Shown: piece after piece, positions 63,320 through 64,000 of the stretch
Layout of the letters: each line of letters begins with the position of its first letter
Numbering within the stretch: the first letter of the stretch is position 1
DNA from: Leifsonia sp. Leaf336
Lineage (GTDB): Bacteria; Actinomycetota; Actinomycetes; Actinomycetales; Microbacteriaceae
Length of the DNA: 64,000 nt
Assembly: GCF_001423695.1 (NCBI RefSeq)
Contig: NZ_LMOZ01000002.1
Span: 1,178,504-1,242,503 of the forward strand
Direction: 5' to 3'
The notes under the pieces: generated by a model
Told to the model about the DNA's origin: nothing
The model's database searches: none
The model's input: the letters and a program-made list of their open reading frames with translations, nothing else
Translations under genes and position numbers: made by a program

Positions 63320-64000
63320 GTGCGCGGGCGCGCCGGGGCATCGTCGCCCGTCAGGAAGCCGCGCCCCACCGCGCGCGGCTGGGCCTTCGGCGCCGTCGGA
63401 GTCGTCGCCCTGGCGGCGTCCGCGTTCTTCGGTCGCACCGATGTGCTCTTCGTCGGCGTCTTCCTCACCGTGCTGCCGCTCGCGGCGATGATCTCGGTGA
63501 CCATCGACCGGCCGCGGCTGACGGTCGCCCGCAGCTTCCATCCGGACGTCGTCGCCGTTGGCGAGGAGGCGACCATGGTCACGACGGCGCGCAACCAGTC
63601 GACGAGGCCCAGCCCGCCGGCCCGCTGGCGCGAGTTCGCCCCGAGCGGCGTCGTGGTGCAGGCGTCGGCGCCCTTCCCACGGCTCGGCGCGCACCAGGTG
63701 AACGTCACGCACGGGCGCGACACCGTCGTGCTGCGTCAGGACGTGGTCGCGCTGCGGCGCGGTTCGCACCCCGTCGGGCCGCTGATCGTGAGCCGCACCG
63801 ACCCCTTCGGCGTCGCGTACGCGGAGTACACGGTGGGGCAGCCGCGGCAGTTCCTGGTGACCCCGAGGGTCGTCCCGCTGTCGAGCGGTGAGCTGGACGT
63901 CGCCCACAGCGAAGGCGCGGAGCACGAGCTCCAGCGCCACAGCATCCCGAGCGCCGACGAGCTGATCGCGCGCGAGTACAGGCCGGGCGACCCGCTGCGC
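63320..64000 (+). CDS. DUF58 domain protein (3' end outside window)
   Basis: The visible 227 codons start with a GTG two bases after the moxR stop. A basic N-terminus (RGRAGASSPVRKPRPTARG) is followed by two hydrophobic helices (about residues 21-37 and 41-61). Then comes the beta-rich domain with RPRLTVARSFHPDVVAVGEE, and RTDPFGVAYAEYTVGQPRQF. The start of the DUF58 core, DELIAREYRPGDPLR, is visible where the window ends. DUF58 proteins accompany MoxR and transglutaminase-like genes. Function unknown. Confidence 0.9.
   Translation, partial: MRGRAGASSPVRKPRPTARGWAFGAVGVVALAASAFFGRTDVLFVGVFLTVLPLAAMISVTIDRPRLTVARSFHPDVVAVGEEATMVTTARNQSTRPSPPARWREFAPSGVVVQASAPFPRLGAHQVNVTHGRDTVVLRQDVVALRRGSHPVGPLIVSRTDPFGVAYAEYTVGQPRQFLVTPRVVPLSSGELDVAHSEGAEHELQRHSIPSADELIAREYRPGDPLR

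Overview
The window looks like a chromosome segment of a high-GC actinobacterium, most likely Microbacteriaceae and plausibly Leifsonia or a close relative. The evidence is strong G/C bias at third codon positions, many GTG starts, and actinobacterial gene orders: ilvN-ilvC-serA, leuC-leuD-murA-plsC-gpsA-ddl, thiL/rsmD/recG/coaD. Other lineage markers are an LAxTG-type surface anchor, an ECF42 sigma factor with its DGPF partner, and tRNA genes without an encoded CCA. The genus is an inference from gene content; no 16S rRNA gene is present.

Layout. 1-3024: end of ilvN, ilvC, then DUF1918, CutC and DoxX. 3166-8739: serA, a DGPF/ECF42 pair with its own promoter signature, and a TetR/MFS efflux pair sharing one operator. 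8811-17405: leuB, ilvE, a class V aminotransferase diverging from a LysR gene, a ketopantoate-reductase-like gene, a FAH-family hydrolase, gltX and a thioredoxin-reductase-like flavoprotein. 17423-19330: a MarR/membrane-exporter pair with two operators, then tRNA-Gln with a terminator. 19331-21800: a lower-GC accessory patch with two unknown membrane proteins and gene debris. 21848-25977: envelope-type proteins, including a frameshifted LADTG surface protein and a 45-residue membrane peptide. 26082-30557: sufS-sufU, a MarR/EamA pair with a perfect palindromic operator, and a DyP peroxidase. 30902-42451: a glycine betaine ABC transporter, an AlaX-like protein, a NERD protein, a DUF4242/LuxR-ATPase pair, photolyase, an UlaG-like hydrolase and a lipid kinase. 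42534-45960: tRNA-Glu, then a second lower-GC patch of unknown and broken genes. 45983-49587: AraC, VOC and KTSC genes, then terC behind a yybP-ykoY manganese riboswitch, with a PP2C phosphatase. 49640-64000: leuCD behind a short leader peptide with three tandem Leu codons, then murA-plsC-gpsA-ddl, DUF3515, thiL, rsmD, a TPR-like protein, recG, coaD, moxR and the start of a DUF58 gene.

Branched-chain amino acid synthesis is a recurring theme (ilvN, ilvC, leuB, ilvE, leuC, leuD). Regulation is unusually readable. Many genes carry a TAxxxT hexamer 6-7 bases before the start codon, the arrangement expected for leaderless mRNAs. Three regulator/transporter pairs have clear palindromic operators. 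A metal riboswitch and a probable leucine attenuator are present.

Most of the window is ordinary core genome. The main points for follow-up are the leuC leader, the leaderless-start pattern, the operators that contain start codons, the 26-bp perfect stem after ilvE, the 13-bp tandem duplications, and the two tRNA-flanked patches of unknown genes and remnants. I found no CRISPR array, transposase, integrase or complete prophage.
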